From assembly GCA_902594815.1 (NCBI GenBank), contig CACJNL010000012.1, positions 1 through 33,427 of the forward strand: 33,427 nt of DNA, read 5' to 3'. This document shows positions 1-8,553 of the stretch, piece by piece; the stretch's first letter is position 1; each line of letters begins with the position of its first letter. The notes under the pieces were generated by a model. It searched no databases. It saw only the letters and a program-made list of their open reading frames with translations, and had not been told where the DNA came from. The translations under genes and the position numbers were made by a program. This DNA is from an uncultured Alphaproteobacteria bacterium. Lineage in GTDB: Bacteria; Pseudomonadota; Alphaproteobacteria; HIMB59; GCA-002718135.

Positions 1-867
1 AAAAAAACAGACAGAGTTATTTTAAATTTATCATCTGAAAATGAAACTGTTCCAGATTTTTTAAAGTCACAAAAGAGTTTACCTATAATAATTAATTCAG
101 AATTACAAATTCTTCCAGATTTAGGATCCAAGTTATTAAGTAAAAAATTAAAAAAAGGAGATAAAGATAAATTTGGTCTCGATATTTCAAAATCTATAAA
201 ATCGGATAAAGAATTTATTGCTGATTTTGATATTGAAATAGTTGAGATTGAAGAGTCAACTCCTTTTAAAGTAGATAAAGAATTTTTAGAAAAAAATGGC
301 TTAAAAAATGAAGAAGAACTTAAAAATAATTTAGAAAATAATATAAAGTCTCAATATGAAAATGGTATTAAACAAATTGAAAAAAAACAATTAATGGATG
401 TTTTAGATAAAGAACATCAATTTGATCTACCCCAAGGTATTGTTGACCAAGAGTTCAGTGATATTTGGCAAAGGATTGAGCATGCAAAAAAAGATAATAA
501 GCTAGATGATGATGATAAAAAATTAACTGATGATAAACTTAAAAAAAGATATGAAAAAATTTCTAAAAGACGAGTTAAGCTTTCTATTCTTTTGCAATTT
601 ATTGCCAAAGAACAAAAAATTTCAGTTGATGAAAAGGAACTAACCAACGGGATGATGGCTTATGCCTCTCAATATCCTGGTCAAGAAAAGCAAATAATAG
701 AGTATTTTAAAAAGAATCCATCAGCAATAGAAACTGTGAGAGGACCTATTTTAGAAGAAAAAGTCATAAGCTCAGTAATTTCTTCTTCAAACATTGTTAA
801 GAAAAAGATAACCAAAAAGGAATATGAGAATTTAGAAAAAAAAACATTTGATGTGAGTAAGGATTAA
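1..867 (+). CDS. tig: Trigger factor, 3' part (5' end outside window)
   Basis: The reading frame is open from base 1 to a TAA at 865-867, giving 288 residues; the true start lies upstream of the window. Trigger factor is the ribosome-associated chaperone that meets nascent chains at the exit tunnel. The visible part covers most of the FKBP-like PPIase domain (about residues 1-85) and the helical C-terminal chaperone domain. The latter begins near the [20 protein letters not shown] segment and runs to the charged tail. The N-terminal ribosome-binding domain is not in view. The PPIase part is poorly conserved and lacks the usual G-x-D-G and F-x-G-G signatures, so prolyl isomerase activity is doubtful. 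The neighbour two bases downstream is clpP, the classical tig-clpP-clpX-lon order, which supports the call. Any internal ATG (for example at 394) is not a gene start. Confidence 0.9.
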   Translation, partial: KKTDRVILNLSSENETVPDFLKSQKSLPIIINSELQILPDLGSKLLSKKLKKGDKDKFGLDISKSIKSDKEFIADFDIEIVEIEESTPFKVDKEFLEKNGLKNEEELKNNLENNIKSQYENGIKQIEKKQLMDVLDKEHQFDLPQGIVDQEFSDIWQRIEHAKKDNKLDDDDKKLTDDKLKKRYEKISKRRVKLSILLQFIAKEQKISVDEKELTNGMMAYASQYPGQEKQIIEYFKKNPSAIETVRGPILEEKVISSVISSSNIVKKKITKKEYENLEKKTFDVSKD

Positions 868-869
868 TT

Positions 870-1481
870 ATGAAAGACGTTGAAAAAATAACTAATAATT
901 TAATACCGATGGTAGTAGAACAATCTTCTCGTGGAGAGAGGGCTTATGATATTTATTCAAGATTGCTTAAAGAAAGAATTATTTTTTTAACTGGACCAAT
1001 CGATGATAACATTGCAAGCTTGATTTGTGCTCAACTTCTTTTTCTAGAGTCAGAAAATCCAAAAAAAGAAATATCCTTTTATATAAATTCACCAGGAGGG
1101 ATTGTTTGGTCTGGTCTTGCGATTTATGACACTATGCAATACATTTCATCTAAAGTTATGACTATATGCATAGGTCAAGCTGCTTCTGCTGGTTCTTTAT
1201 TACTAACAGCTGGATCTGAAGGAATGAGATTTTCCTTACCTAACTCAAGAATTATGGTGCATCAGCCAAGCGGAGGTTATCAAGGGCAGGTTACAGATAT
1301 AGAAATTCATACTAATGAAATAAAAAAAACTAAGGAGAGATTAAATCAAATTTATTCAAAGCACACTAAAAAGAAAATAAAGGAAATAGAATTAATTATG
1401 GAAAGGGATAAATATTTCTCTCCAGAAGAAGCAATTAAGTTTGGACTTATCGACAAGATAGTAGAAAGTAGAAAAAGTTAG
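870..1481 (+). CDS. clpP: ATP-dependent Clp protease proteolytic subunit ClpP
   Basis: This encodes the 203-residue serine peptidase that forms the double-heptamer degradation chamber and works with ClpX. The catalytic triad is complete: Ser106 in GQAASAG, His131 in MVHQPSGG and Asp180 in MERDKYFS, with the same spacing as the E. coli enzyme. The family segment INSPGG lies at 72-77. The N-terminus ([20 protein letters not shown]) carries the short propeptide-like lead before the conserved [13 protein letters not shown]. The ATG starts two bases after the tig stop, and the TAG stop overlaps the GTG start of clpX by one base. Co-transcription and translational coupling with clpX are therefore likely. 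No irregularity seen. Confidence 0.97.
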   Translation: MKDVEKITNNLIPMVVEQSSRGERAYDIYSRLLKERIIFLTGPIDDNIASLICAQLLFLESENPKKEISFYINSPGGIVWSGLAIYDTMQYISSKVMTICIGQAASAGSLLLTAGSEGMRFSLPNSRIMVHQPSGGYQGQVTDIEIHTNEIKKTKERLNQIYSKHTKKKIKEIELIMERDKYFSPEEAIKFGLIDKIVESRKS

Positions 1482-2743
1482 TGAGCAAAAAAGAAGAAAA
1501 AGATTCATTGTTTTGTTCTTTTTGTGGGAAAAGTCAAAAAGAAGTAAAAAAGTTAATTGCAGGTCCAACAGTATTCGTTTGTGATGAATGTGTTGAGCTT
1601 TGTATGGATATTATTAAAGAAGATAATAAGAATAATAAATCTAAATTAAAGACTAACACTCCAAAGCCTTCTGAGATAAATAAATTTTTAAATGATTTTG
1701 TTATTGGTCAAAATAAGGCAAAAAAAAATCTGTCTGTAGCTGTTTACAATCATTATAAGAGATTATCAAATTCATCATATGATGATGTTGAGATCTCTAA
1801 ATCTAATATTTTACTCGTAGGACCAACGGGAACTGGAAAAACTTTATTAGCACAAACTTTAGCTAAAGTTTTGGATGTTCCTTTTACAGTTGCCGATGCT
1901 ACAAGCTTAACTGAAGCTGGTTATGTTGGCGAGGATGTCGAAAATATAATATTAAAGTTATTACAAGCATCTGATTATAACGTTGAAAGAGCTCAAAAAG
2001 GCATTGTTTATATTGATGAGATAGATAAGATTAGTAGAAAAAGTGATAACCCTTCTATAACGAGGGATGTGTCGGGAGAGGGCGTTCAGCAGGCACTTTT
2101 GAAAATTATGGAAGGTACGATTGCGAGTGTTCCTCCTCAGGGTGGAAGAAAACACCCTCAGCAAGAATTTTTGCATGTTGATACATCTAATATTTTGTTT
2201 ATTTGTGGGGGCGCTTTTTCTGGCCTAGAGAATATTATTAATCAAAGATTAAAAGGTTCTTCGATTGGTTTTAACTCATCAATTACAGATTTTAGAGATA
2301 AGTCTGTTGGTGACTCATTGCAAAGTTTACAAAATGAAGATCTTTTAAAGTTCGGAATGATTCCTGAATTTATTGGAAGGTTACCCGTTGTGACTACATT
2401 GGAAGAGCTTGATTTAGAAATGTTAATTAGAATTATGCAGGAACCTAAAAATGCTCTGATCAAGCAATATGAAGCTTTGTTCAGAATGGATGGTGTGAAC
2501 TTAGAAATAAAAAATGATGCACTTAAAGAAATTGCTAAATTAGCTATAGAACAAAAAACTGGAGCCAGGGGCTTAAGATCTATTTTGGAAACTTTATTAA
2601 ATGAACTTATGTTCAAAGCTCCAGATTATAAAGATCTGGAAAAAATTATTATAAATAAAGAAGTAGTTAATCAAAACTCAGAAGCTATTATGATATATAA
2701 TAATAAAATTTCAAATCAAAAAATTTTGGTTAATAAGACTTGA
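1481..2743 (+). CDS. clpX: ATP-dependent Clp protease ATP-binding subunit ClpX
   Basis: ClpX (420 residues) is the AAA+ unfoldase that recognises tagged substrates and feeds them into ClpP. The N-terminal zinc-binding domain has Cys12, Cys15, Cys34 and Cys37. The AAA+ core shows Walker A GPTGTGKT at 114-121, pore loop GYVG at 147-150, Walker B ending in DEID (179-182), the RKH loop at 223-225, the ClpP-docking IGF loop at 262-264, an arginine-finger candidate Arg300 and sensor-2 Arg363 in GARGLR. The start is GTG, overlapping the clpP TAG stop by one base; no better ATG lies nearby and the residues right after GTG match the usual ClpX N-terminus. Length is normal for the family. Only 34 bases separate it from lon. 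Confidence 0.97.
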   Translation: MSKKEEKDSLFCSFCGKSQKEVKKLIAGPTVFVCDECVELCMDIIKEDNKNNKSKLKTNTPKPSEINKFLNDFVIGQNKAKKNLSVAVYNHYKRLSNSSYDDVEISKSNILLVGPTGTGKTLLAQTLAKVLDVPFTVADATSLTEAGYVGEDVENIILKLLQASDYNVERAQKGIVYIDEIDKISRKSDNPSITRDVSGEGVQQALLKIMEGTIASVPPQGGRKHPQQEFLHVDTSNILFICGGAFSGLENIINQRLKGSSIGFNSSITDFRDKSVGDSLQSLQNEDLLKFGMIPEFIGRLPVVTTLEELDLEMLIRIMQEPKNALIKQYEALFRMDGVNLEIKNDALKEIAKLAIEQKTGARGLRSILETLLNELMFKAPDYKDLEKIIINKEVVNQNSEAIMIYNNKISNQKILVNKT

Positions 2744-2777
2744 TTTTAATAAAAAAATAATCATTTATTAAATATAT

Positions 2778-5171
2778 ATGAGTTCCTCTTCTATCCCCGT
2801 ACTGCCACTTAGAGACATAGTCGTTTTTCCTGGCATGGTTGCGCCTTTATTTGTTGGCAGGAAACAATCAGTTAATGCATTAAACCATTCAATGGGCTTA
2901 GATAAAAAAATATTTCTTTTAGCTCAAAAAAATTCAGAAACTGACAATCCGAACAAATCAGATCTATACGAATGTGGAACTGTGGCAAAAGTACTTCAGT
3001 TATTAAAGTTGCCAGACGGAACTATTAAAGTTTTAGTTGAAGGAACTTCAAGAGCTCAATTAATGACTCTTAATACATCTAATGATTTTTTAAGTGCCAA
3101 AATTAAAATGGTTGATACAAAATTCAAAAATAATAACAACCTAAAAGCCCTGGTAAAAGTAGTTTTAGAACAGTTTGAAGATTACGCAAAAGTTAATAAA
3201 AAAATTCCATCCGAAGTTATTACCAACCTAAGTTCCATGACCGACGCATACAAAATAGCTGACTTAGTTTCCATAAATTTAACAATTAATATGGAACAAA
3301 AACAGGAACTTCTAGAAATATTTAACCTTGAAGAAAGGCTGAATAAAATTCATTTGTATTTAGTTTCTGAAATTGACTCTTTTCAAATGGAAAAAAAGAT
3401 AAAAGGAAGAGTAAAACGTCAAATGGAGAAAACCCAAAAGGAATATTATCTTAATGAGCAAATGAAAGCTATACAAAAAGAGTTGGGTGATAATGATGAC
3501 TCAGATGATGTTGCTGAAATTGAAAAAAAATTAGAAACAGTTAAATTATCGAAAGAAGCTAAAGAAAAATGTAAGTCTGAAATTAAAAAGTTGAAAAATA
3601 TGAGCCCCATGTCGGCTGAAGCAACTGTAATAAGAAATTATCTTGATTGGATATTGTCTATACCGTGGAATGAACCATCAACAATTTCAAAAAATATTAA
3701 AAAAGCTAAATCTATTTTGGAAAACGACCATTATGGCCTTGATAAAGTTAAAGATAGAATTTTAGAATATTTGGCAGTTCAAAAAAGAACAGAAAAAATA
3801 AAAGGGCCAATTTTATGTTTAGTAGGCCCTCCGGGTGTAGGCAAAACATCTCTGGGAAAATCTATAGCTTCGGCAACTGGAAGAAACTTTGTAAGAATGT
3901 CTTTGGGAGGAGTTAGAGATGAGGCTGAGATAAGAGGGCATCGAAAGACATACATCGGCTCAATGCCTGGAAGATTTATTCAATCAATGAAAAAAGCCAA
4001 ATCTTCTAACCCACTTATTTTATTAGATGAAATTGATAAACTAGGATCAGATTGGAGAGGAGATCCATCATCTGCTTTACTTGAAGTTTTAGATCCTGAA
4101 CAAAACGACAAATTTAATGATCATTATCTTGAGCTCGACTATAATTTATCGGACGTAATGTTTGTGTGTACTGCCAATACTCTCAATATACCACCTGCGT
4201 TGCTTGATAGAATGGAAATTATAAGAATTCCAGGATATACCGAAAAAGAAAAGAATAAAATTGCACAAAAATATTTAATTCCAAAACAAATCAAAAATCA
4301 TTTTCTTAAAAAAAGTGAACTTAAATTTTCAAATAAAGTAGTAAACCAAATTATAAGAAATTTTACTAGAGAGGCAGGAGTAAGAAATTTAGAGAAAGAA
4401 ATATCTAAAGTTTGTAGAAAAGCAGTCAAATTGTTAGAAACTTCAAATAAAAAACATGTCAATCTCAATGATCAGATGTTGACAACTTTCTTAGGAATTA
4501 ACAAATTCAGATCAAGTGAAATAGAAAAGAAAAACTTAATTGGCGTAACTAACGGCCTTGCCTGGACTGAGGTAGGTGGTGAAATTTTATCAATTGAAGT
4601 TATTCTTTCAATCGGCAAAGGAAGACTAACAATCACAGGAAAATTAGGTGAGGTTATGAAAGAGTCAGTTCAAGCAGCTATTTCATACGTAAAATCTCAC
4701 AGTTTAAACCTTGGTATACACCCATTTGATTTTGATAAGTTTGATATTCATGTTCACGTACCTGAAGGCGCTACTCCAAAAGATGGTCCTAGTGCAGGTA
4801 TAGCAATATTTAACTCTTTAGTATCGTCCCTCACATCCAATAAAGTAAGAAAAGACGTTGCAATGACTGGTGAAATTACACTTAGAGGGAGAGTTTTACC
4901 AATTGGAGGATTAAAGGAAAAAATCTATGCCGCGTCCAGAGCAGGTATTAAAAAAGTTTTAATCCCTGAAGAAAATAAAAATGAAATAGCAGAATTTGAT
5001 AAAGAGATTTTAAAGACCCTTAAAATTATCCCCATAAATGAGGCGAAATCAATTCTAGAACACACTCTCATTAAACCCATTTCCCCTCTTGATTTAAGCG
5101 AATCAGATGTACTTGAGGCGCAAAAAAACAGATATTCTGATACAAATTTAAAAGAAAATATAAGGCATTAA
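2778..5171 (+). CDS. lon: ATP-dependent protease Lon (LonA type)
   Basis: Lon is the single-chain AAA+ serine protease that removes damaged and short-lived regulatory proteins. The 797-residue protein has the N-terminal substrate-binding domain (from PVLPLRDIVVFPGM, about 7-200), a coiled-coil linker, the AAA+ module (Walker A GPPGVGKT at 350-357, Walker B LLDEID ending at 420) and the C-terminal protease domain. The catalytic dyad is Ser672 in DGPSAG and Lys715 in GLKEKIYAA, 43 residues apart as in the E. coli enzyme. The ATG at 2778 lacks a recognisable Shine-Dalgarno sequence; the 34-base spacer from clpX is almost purely A/T. Neighbours are clpX upstream and the HU gene downstream, the common alphaproteobacterial arrangement. 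I saw no sigma-32-like site in the spacer. Confidence 0.97.
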   Translation: MSSSSIPVLPLRDIVVFPGMVAPLFVGRKQSVNALNHSMGLDKKIFLLAQKNSETDNPNKSDLYECGTVAKVLQLLKLPDGTIKVLVEGTSRAQLMTLNTSNDFLSAKIKMVDTKFKNNNNLKALVKVVLEQFEDYAKVNKKIPSEVITNLSSMTDAYKIADLVSINLTINMEQKQELLEIFNLEERLNKIHLYLVSEIDSFQMEKKIKGRVKRQMEKTQKEYYLNEQMKAIQKELGDNDDSDDVAEIEKKLETVKLSKEAKEKCKSEIKKLKNMSPMSAEATVIRNYLDWILSIPWNEPSTISKNIKKAKSILENDHYGLDKVKDRILEYLAVQKRTEKIKGPILCLVGPPGVGKTSLGKSIASATGRNFVRMSLGGVRDEAEIRGHRKTYIGSMPGRFIQSMKKAKSSNPLILLDEIDKLGSDWRGDPSSALLEVLDPEQNDKFNDHYLELDYNLSDVMFVCTANTLNIPPALLDRMEIIRIPGYTEKEKNKIAQKYLIPKQIKNHFLKKSELKFSNKVVNQIIRNFTREAGVRNLEKEISKVCRKAVKLLETSNKKHVNLNDQMLTTFLGINKFRSSEIEKKNLIGVTNGLAWTEVGGEILSIEVILSIGKGRLTITGKLGEVMKESVQAAISYVKSHSLNLGIHPFDFDKFDIHVHVPEGATPKDGPSAGIAIFNSLVSSLTSNKVRKDVAMTGEITLRGRVLPIGGLKEKIYAASRAGIKKVLIPEENKNEIAEFDKEILKTLKIIPINEAKSILEHTLIKPISPLDLSESDVLEAQKNRYSDTNLKENIRH

Positions 5172-5221
5172 ATCATAGTTTTCTAGGTTTTTTGCTTAAA
5201 ATTCCTTTGAAACTGGGAATA

Positions 5222-5262
5222 TTTCCAAAAAATGATTGACTACAACTATAATGAAATAATAT
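5222..5262 (+). promoter_or_regulatory. Candidate promoter(s) for the HU gene
   Basis: The 124-base gap between lon and the HU gene holds two overlapping sigma-70-like options. One is TTGACT (5236-5241) with TAATAT (5257-5262), spacer 15. The other is a perfect TATAAT (5247-5252) with a weak TTTCCA (5222-5227), spacer 19. Neither has ideal spacing. A promoter is expected here because HU is normally expressed far above lon. No convincing terminator follows lon; the only stem (ATTCC/GGAAT near 5200-5220) is short and has no T-run. Assignment is from sequence only. Confidence 0.5.
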
Positions 5263-5283
5263 TCTCAATTTAACACCAATAAA

Positions 5284-5298
5284 AAGGAGTTTGATGTG
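5284..5298 (+). promoter_or_regulatory. HU ribosome binding site with overlapping ATG-TGA / GTG
   Basis: AAGGAG at 5284-5289 is one of the few strong Shine-Dalgarno sequences in the window. It is followed by ATG at 5294, whose next codon is TGA, and by GTG at 5296 in the HU frame. The GTG is six bases from the SD and the ATG four. The HU protein must start at GTG because the ATG frame stops at once. The start-stop ATGTGA sits exactly over the real start. Confidence 0.7.
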
Positions 5299-5571
5299 AA
5301 TAAAAATGACCTAATTGCATCAGTTGCCTCATCTGCTGGATTGTCTAAATCTGATGCTACGAGAGCAATTGAAAGTTTTTTAGATGCTGTAACTAATTCT
5401 CTAAAAAGGGATGAAAAAGTTAGTATTGTTGGTTTTGGAAATTTTAGTGTTAGTCATAGAAAAGCAACAACTGGAAGAAATCCAAGAACTGGTGAGTCTA
5501 TACAAATACCGGCTTCTAAAAGACCAAAGTTTACCGTTGGTAAAGCACTTAAAGATGCAGTAAATAACTAA
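5296..5571 (+). CDS. hupB: DNA-binding protein HU
   Basis: This encodes a 91-residue histone-like nucleoid protein that binds and bends DNA as a dimer. The N-terminal helices (MNKNDLIASVASSAGLSKSD) are followed by the dimer-core strand VSIVGFGNFSV and the DNA-binding arm, recognisable from GRNPRTGESIQIPASKRPKF. Length and sequence fit HU rather than the longer IHF subunits, although the two are related. The start is GTG, chosen because of the well-placed AAGGAG and because the overlapping ATG opens straight onto a TGA. It appears to be its own transcription unit, with a promoter candidate upstream and a strong terminator immediately downstream. Confidence 0.95.
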   Translation: MNKNDLIASVASSAGLSKSDATRAIESFLDAVTNSLKRDEKVSIVGFGNFSVSHRKATTGRNPRTGESIQIPASKRPKFTVGKALKDAVNN

Positions 5572-5583
5572 GATAATTAAAAT

Positions 5584-5613
5584 TTGTATTGCACCGGCTG
5601 TTAAAAATATTTA
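5584..5613 (+). promoter_or_regulatory. Possible tRNA promoter embedded in the HU terminator
   Basis: TTGTAT (5584-5589) and TATTTA (5608-5613) are separated by 18 bases and could direct initiation around 5620, about ten bases before tRNA-Val. The -10 element would lie in the loop and right arm of the terminator hairpin. The elements are weak. The main argument is that nothing else promoter-like fits between the HU gene and the tRNAs. The alternative is read-through from the HU promoter. Confidence 0.25.
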
Positions 5614-5629
5614 ACAGCCGGTTTTGTTT
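5593..5629 (+). terminator. Intrinsic terminator after the HU gene
   Basis: ACCGGCTGTTAA (5593-5604) pairs perfectly with TTAACAGCCGGT (5611-5622). One further A-T pair (5605/5610) leaves a four-base loop. The stem is followed by TTTTGTTT. This is the strongest hairpin I saw in the window. Its T-run ends directly before the tRNA-Val 5' end. Confidence 0.9.
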
Positions 5630-5630
5630 A

Positions 5631-5706
5631 GGGTGTTTAGCTCAGTTGGTAGAGCATCTCGTTTACACCGAGAGGGTCGGGAGTTCGAGTCTCTCAACAC
5701 CCACCA
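5631..5706 (+). tRNA. tRNA-Val (anticodon TAC)
   Basis: This is a complete cloverleaf of 76 bases. Acceptor GGGTGTT (5631-5637) pairs with AACACCC (5696-5702), the discriminator is A5703, and CCA (5704-5706) is encoded in the DNA. The anticodon stem TCTCG/CGAGA encloses loop TTTACAC with TAC at 5664-5666. The T-arm GGGAG/CTCTC has one G-T pair and loop TTCGAGT. U at the wobble position would let it read most or all GTN codons. It begins two bases after the HU terminator T-run. Confidence 0.97.
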
Positions 5707-5709
5707 TGC

Positions 5710-5786
5710 GCGGGAGTAGTTCAGCTGGTTAGAACGCTGCCCTGTCACGGCAGAGGTCGCGGGTTCGAATCCCGTCTCTCGCGCCA
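5710..5786 (+). tRNA. tRNA-Asp (anticodon GTC)
   Basis: This is a 77-base cloverleaf. Acceptor GCGGGAG (5710-5716) pairs with CTCTCGC (5776-5782) with one G-T pair, the discriminator is G5783, and CCA is encoded at 5784-5786. The anticodon stem CTGCC/GGCAG (5737-5741/5749-5753) surrounds loop CTGTCAC with GTC at 5744-5746. It lies three bases after tRNA-Val, so the two are almost certainly one precursor transcript. Confidence 0.97.
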
Positions 5787-5875
5787 CTTTTTGTTAATTG
5801 ATTTAAATATCGTAGCAAAATAGAAGCAATTTAAATTAACTCTAAAAATAGTATTTTAGCCGCAGAAATCATCGA

Positions 5876-5903
5876 TTGTTATCCTTGAATATTTTACTAA
5901 ATA
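5876..5903 (+). promoter_or_regulatory. Candidate promoter of the nuo operon
   Basis: The 135-base gap between tRNA-Asp and nuoA contains TTGTTA (5876-5881) and TAAATA (5898-5903), spacer 16. A second weak option is TTGAAT (5885-5890) with TACTAA (5907-5912). Either would give a very short leader, around 10-30 bases. An A/T-only inverted repeat (5798-5808 with 5829-5839, one G-T pair) lies upstream and may be a weak tRNA terminator, although it has no T-run. All of these are weak matches in AT-rich DNA. Confidence 0.3.
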
Positions 5904-5921
5904 GATTACTAAAACATTTTT

Positions 5922-6305
5922 TTGAAGAAAAAGCTTAAAGTGGAAAATTACTTATCTGAATATTTGCCAATACTTATTTTTATAATTATTGGTTTTGCTA
6001 TTGCAATTGGAATGACAACATTGTCCTTTGTAGTTGGTGATCGAAAACCTGATAATGAAAAGCTCTCTGCGTATGAATGTGGATTTGAAGCATTTGATGA
6101 TGCTAGAGGGAGGTTTGATGTTAGATTTTATTTGGTTGCAATTTTATTTATTATTTTTGATTTAGAAGTAGCATTTTTATTTCCATGGGCGGTTTCGTTA
6201 GGAAGTATCGGAATATTTGGATTTTGGTCAATGATGATTTTCTTATTAATTCTTACAATAGGTTTTATCTATGAATGGAAAAAAGGAGCCTTAGAATGGG
6301 AGTAG
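5922..6305 (+). CDS. nuoA: NADH-quinone oxidoreductase subunit A
   Basis: NuoA is a small membrane subunit of complex I that sits at the junction of the peripheral and membrane arms. The protein (up to 127 residues) has three hydrophobic segments: one after YLSEYLP, one around [20 protein letters not shown] and one near the C-terminus. It also has the conserved loop [10 protein letters not shown]. The start is unsettled. TTG at 5922 gives [10 protein letters not shown], while GTG at 5940 gives the shorter N-terminus ENYLSEYLP, closer to what the family usually shows. Neither has a good Shine-Dalgarno sequence. The 3' end overlaps nuoB by ten bases if nuoB begins at 6296. It is the first gene of the complex I operon. 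Confidence 0.93.
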   Translation: MKKKLKVENYLSEYLPILIFIIIGFAIAIGMTTLSFVVGDRKPDNEKLSAYECGFEAFDDARGRFDVRFYLVAILFIIFDLEVAFLFPWAVSLGSIGIFGFWSMMIFLLILTIGFIYEWKKGALEWE

Positions 6306-6796
6306 AAATAAATGAAGACAACTTTGGGGAAGAACTTAATTCTAAAGGTTTTTTAGTTGCAAATTTTGACAAGCTCTTAACTTGGGCAAGGACAGGCTCA
6401 CTATGGCCAATGACGTTTGGTTTGGCATGTTGCGGAGTGGAAATGATACATACCTATATGGCAAGATACGATTTAGATCGGTATGGAGTAATTCCAAGAG
6501 GAAGTCCTCGACAGTCAGATGTTATGATTGTTGCTGGAACATTAACAAATAAGATGGCACCTGCACTTAGAAAAGTTTATGACCAAATGCCAGAACCTAG
6601 ATGGGTGATATCTATGGGCTCATGTGCAAATGGAGGTGGATATTATCATTACTCCTATTCTGTTGTAAGGGGTTGCGATAGAATTGTGCCAGTAGATATA
6701 TATGTGCCAGGTTGTCCGCCCACAGCTGAAGCCCTAGTTTATGGTATCTTGCAATTACAAAAAAAAATTAAAAGAAAAAATAAATTTGTAAGATAA
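6296..6796 (+). CDS. nuoB: NADH-quinone oxidoreductase subunit B
   Basis: NuoB (166 residues from this start) carries iron-sulfur cluster N2, the last electron carrier before quinone. The four ligands are visible: Cys45 and Cys46 in LACCGVEM, Cys110 in GSCANGG and Cys140 in [11 protein letters not shown]. An ATG at 6275 is also in frame. I prefer the ATG at 6296 because AGGAG (6284-6288) lies seven bases before it, and the extra residues from 6275 merely translate that SD region. It overlaps the end of nuoA and ends three bases before nuoC. Confidence 0.96.
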   Translation: MGVEINEDNFGEELNSKGFLVANFDKLLTWARTGSLWPMTFGLACCGVEMIHTYMARYDLDRYGVIPRGSPRQSDVMIVAGTLTNKMAPALRKVYDQMPEPRWVISMGSCANGGGYYHYSYSVVRGCDRIVPVDIYVPGCPPTAEALVYGILQLQKKIKRKNKFVR

Positions 6797-6799
6797 TAG

Positions 6800-7372
6800 A
6801 TGCTTGAAGAATTAAATAAAATTAAAGAGCTAAACTTAGTTACGGATAACAAAATTTTTTATTCAGCGGTTTTTTCAAAAGAACACTTAACTAAGCTTTT
6901 TAATGAACTTAAGAATAATGAATCACTAGGCTTTAATCAGTTAATAGATATCACAGCAATTGATCATCCATCAAAAGAAAAAAGATTTGAATTAGTCTAT
7001 ATTTTATTAAGCATGAAACAGAATAAGAGGGTCATTTTAAAAACTCATTTAGAAGAAAATGACAACATTGATAGTTTAACTGAAATCTTTCAAGCTTCAA
7101 ACTGGTACGAAAGAGAGTGTTATGACTTGTTTGGTATAAAATTTAATAACCATCCAGATTTAAGAAGAATCATGACTGATTATAATTTTGAAGGCTTTCC
7201 ACTTCGCAAAGACTTTCCACTAACTGGACATACTGAAGTTAGATACGATGATGTTGAGAAAAAAGTGGTTTATGAACCTGTAAAATTAACTCAGGAATAT
7301 AGAGATTTTGATTATACTTCACCGTGGGAAGGAATGACTAAAGGTATTGATGACCAAAGTGAGCAAGAGTAA
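6800..7372 (+). CDS. nuoC: NADH-quinone oxidoreductase subunit C
   Basis: This is the 30-kDa subunit of the complex I peripheral arm, 190 residues, which docks against NuoD. The family signature is clear: [10 protein letters not shown] (104-113), HPDLRRI and GFPLRKDFP (132-140), followed by the acidic/aromatic tail typical of alphaproteobacterial and mitochondrial homologues. It is a separate gene, not fused to nuoD as in E. coli. It follows nuoB by three bases and precedes nuoD by two. Confidence 0.96.
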   Translation: MLEELNKIKELNLVTDNKIFYSAVFSKEHLTKLFNELKNNESLGFNQLIDITAIDHPSKEKRFELVYILLSMKQNKRVILKTHLEENDNIDSLTEIFQASNWYERECYDLFGIKFNNHPDLRRIMTDYNFEGFPLRKDFPLTGHTEVRYDDVEKKVVYEPVKLTQEYRDFDYTSPWEGMTKGIDDQSEQE

Positions 7373-7374
7373 TT

Positions 7375-8553
7375 ATGAAAGAAATAGAAGTAAATACAAC
7401 TACAATAAACTTTGGACCTCAACATCCAGCTGCACACGGTGTTTTGAGATTAGTTGTGGAATTAGATGGTGAGGTGGTAGAAAGAGCTGAGCCGCATATA
7501 GGTTTGCTTCATAGAGGAACAGAAAAATTAATTGAATATAAGACTTATCTGCAAGCTGTTCCTTATTTTGATAGATTAGATTATGTTTCTCCAATGTGTC
7601 AAGAACATGCTTTTGCACTAGCAACTGAAAAGTTACTTGGTATCGAAGTGCCTCAAAGAGCACAATACATCAGAGTAATTTTTGCAGAAATAACAAGACT
7701 TCTAAATCATTTATTAAACATACCTGCTTATGCTGCTGATATTGGGGCTGTAACTCCTTTTTTATGGTGCTTTGAAGAAAGAGAAAAACTTCTTCAATTT
7801 CATGAAGCAGTCTCAGGAGCAAGATTTCATGCTGCATATTTTAGACCAGGCGGTGTTCATCAAGATATGCCTGAAGGAATGGAAGAAAAACTAGGTAAAC
7901 ATTTTGAAACATTACCTAAATTTATTGATGATCTTGAGAGCCTTTTAACACACAACAGAATTTTAAGGCAAAGGTCTGTTGATATTGGTGTAATCTCTAA
8001 GGATGAAGCAATAGAATGGGGATGTACCGGGCCTGTTTTAAGAAGTGCAGGAGTACCATGGGACTTAAGACGTTCTCAGCCTTATGATGCTTACGATAAA
8101 GTAGAGTTTGAAATCCCAGTTGGTAAAAAAGGAGATTGTTTTGACAGATATCTAGTTCGTATAGAGGAAATGAGACAAAGCATTTCAATAATTCAGCAAT
8201 GTTTAAAGCAGATTAAATCAGGTGAAATTTCTGTAATTGATAATAAAATTACACCCCCTAAAAGAAGTGAAATGAAACACTCTATGGAGTCACTAATTCA
8301 CCATTTCAAATTATTTACTGAAGGTTATAGAGTTCCTGAAGGGGAAACTTATAATGCTGTTGAGGCACCAAAAGGTGAGTTCGGAGTTTTTTTAGTGTCT
8401 GATGGTTCAAGTAAACCATATAGATGCAAAATAAGAGCCCCTGGTTTTGCGCATTTACAAACTCTTGATTTTTTATCACAAGGTCATTTAATGGCTGACA
8501 TAGCGGCCATTCTTGGAAGTCTTGATATAGTATTTGGAGAAATTGATAGATGA
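7375..8553 (+). CDS. nuoD: NADH-quinone oxidoreductase subunit D
   Basis: This is the 49-kDa subunit (392 residues), which with NuoB forms the quinone-reduction site. [11 protein letters not shown] (12-22) has the conserved histidines, [12 protein letters not shown] follows at 43-54, and Tyr70 in DRLDYVSPM is the likely quinone-contacting tyrosine. The C-terminus ends in the conserved [12 protein letters not shown]. The TGA stop overlaps the nuoE ATG (ATGA). Sequence and length are normal. Confidence 0.97.
   Translation: MKEIEVNTTTINFGPQHPAAHGVLRLVVELDGEVVERAEPHIGLLHRGTEKLIEYKTYLQAVPYFDRLDYVSPMCQEHAFALATEKLLGIEVPQRAQYIRVIFAEITRLLNHLLNIPAYAADIGAVTPFLWCFEEREKLLQFHEAVSGARFHAAYFRPGGVHQDMPEGMEEKLGKHFETLPKFIDDLESLLTHNRILRQRSVDIGVISKDEAIEWGCTGPVLRSAGVPWDLRRSQPYDAYDKVEFEIPVGKKGDCFDRYLVRIEEMRQSISIIQQCLKQIKSGEISVIDNKITPPKRSEMKHSMESLIHHFKLFTEGYRVPEGETYNAVEAPKGEFGVFLVSDGSSKPYRCKIRAPGFAHLQTLDFLSQGHLMADIAAILGSLDIVFGEIDR

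Noticed and set aside
417-647. Antisense open frame opposite trigger factor.
   Set aside because: Low-complexity Ser/Leu/Phe translation expected opposite Lys/Glu/Asp-rich coding sequence.
2242-2616. Antisense open frame of 124 codons within clpX.
   Set aside because: Mirrors conserved ClpX codons and has no independent support.
2740-2777. Heat-shock or sigma-70 promoter between clpX and lon, possibly giving leaderless lon mRNA.
   Set aside because: TTGATT at 2740 has only TTTATT at a suitable distance and there is no heat-shock -10 element; not distinguishable from background AT richness.
5195-5225. Possible lon terminator: short inverted repeat ATTCC/GGAAT.
   Set aside because: Five pairs with a ten-base loop and no T-run; too weak to call.
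5798-5839. Inverted repeat TTGATTTAAAT / ATTTAAATTAA after tRNA-Asp, considered as terminator or operator.
   Set aside because: All A/T apart from one G-T pair, 20-base loop and no T-run; such repeats arise easily in this composition.
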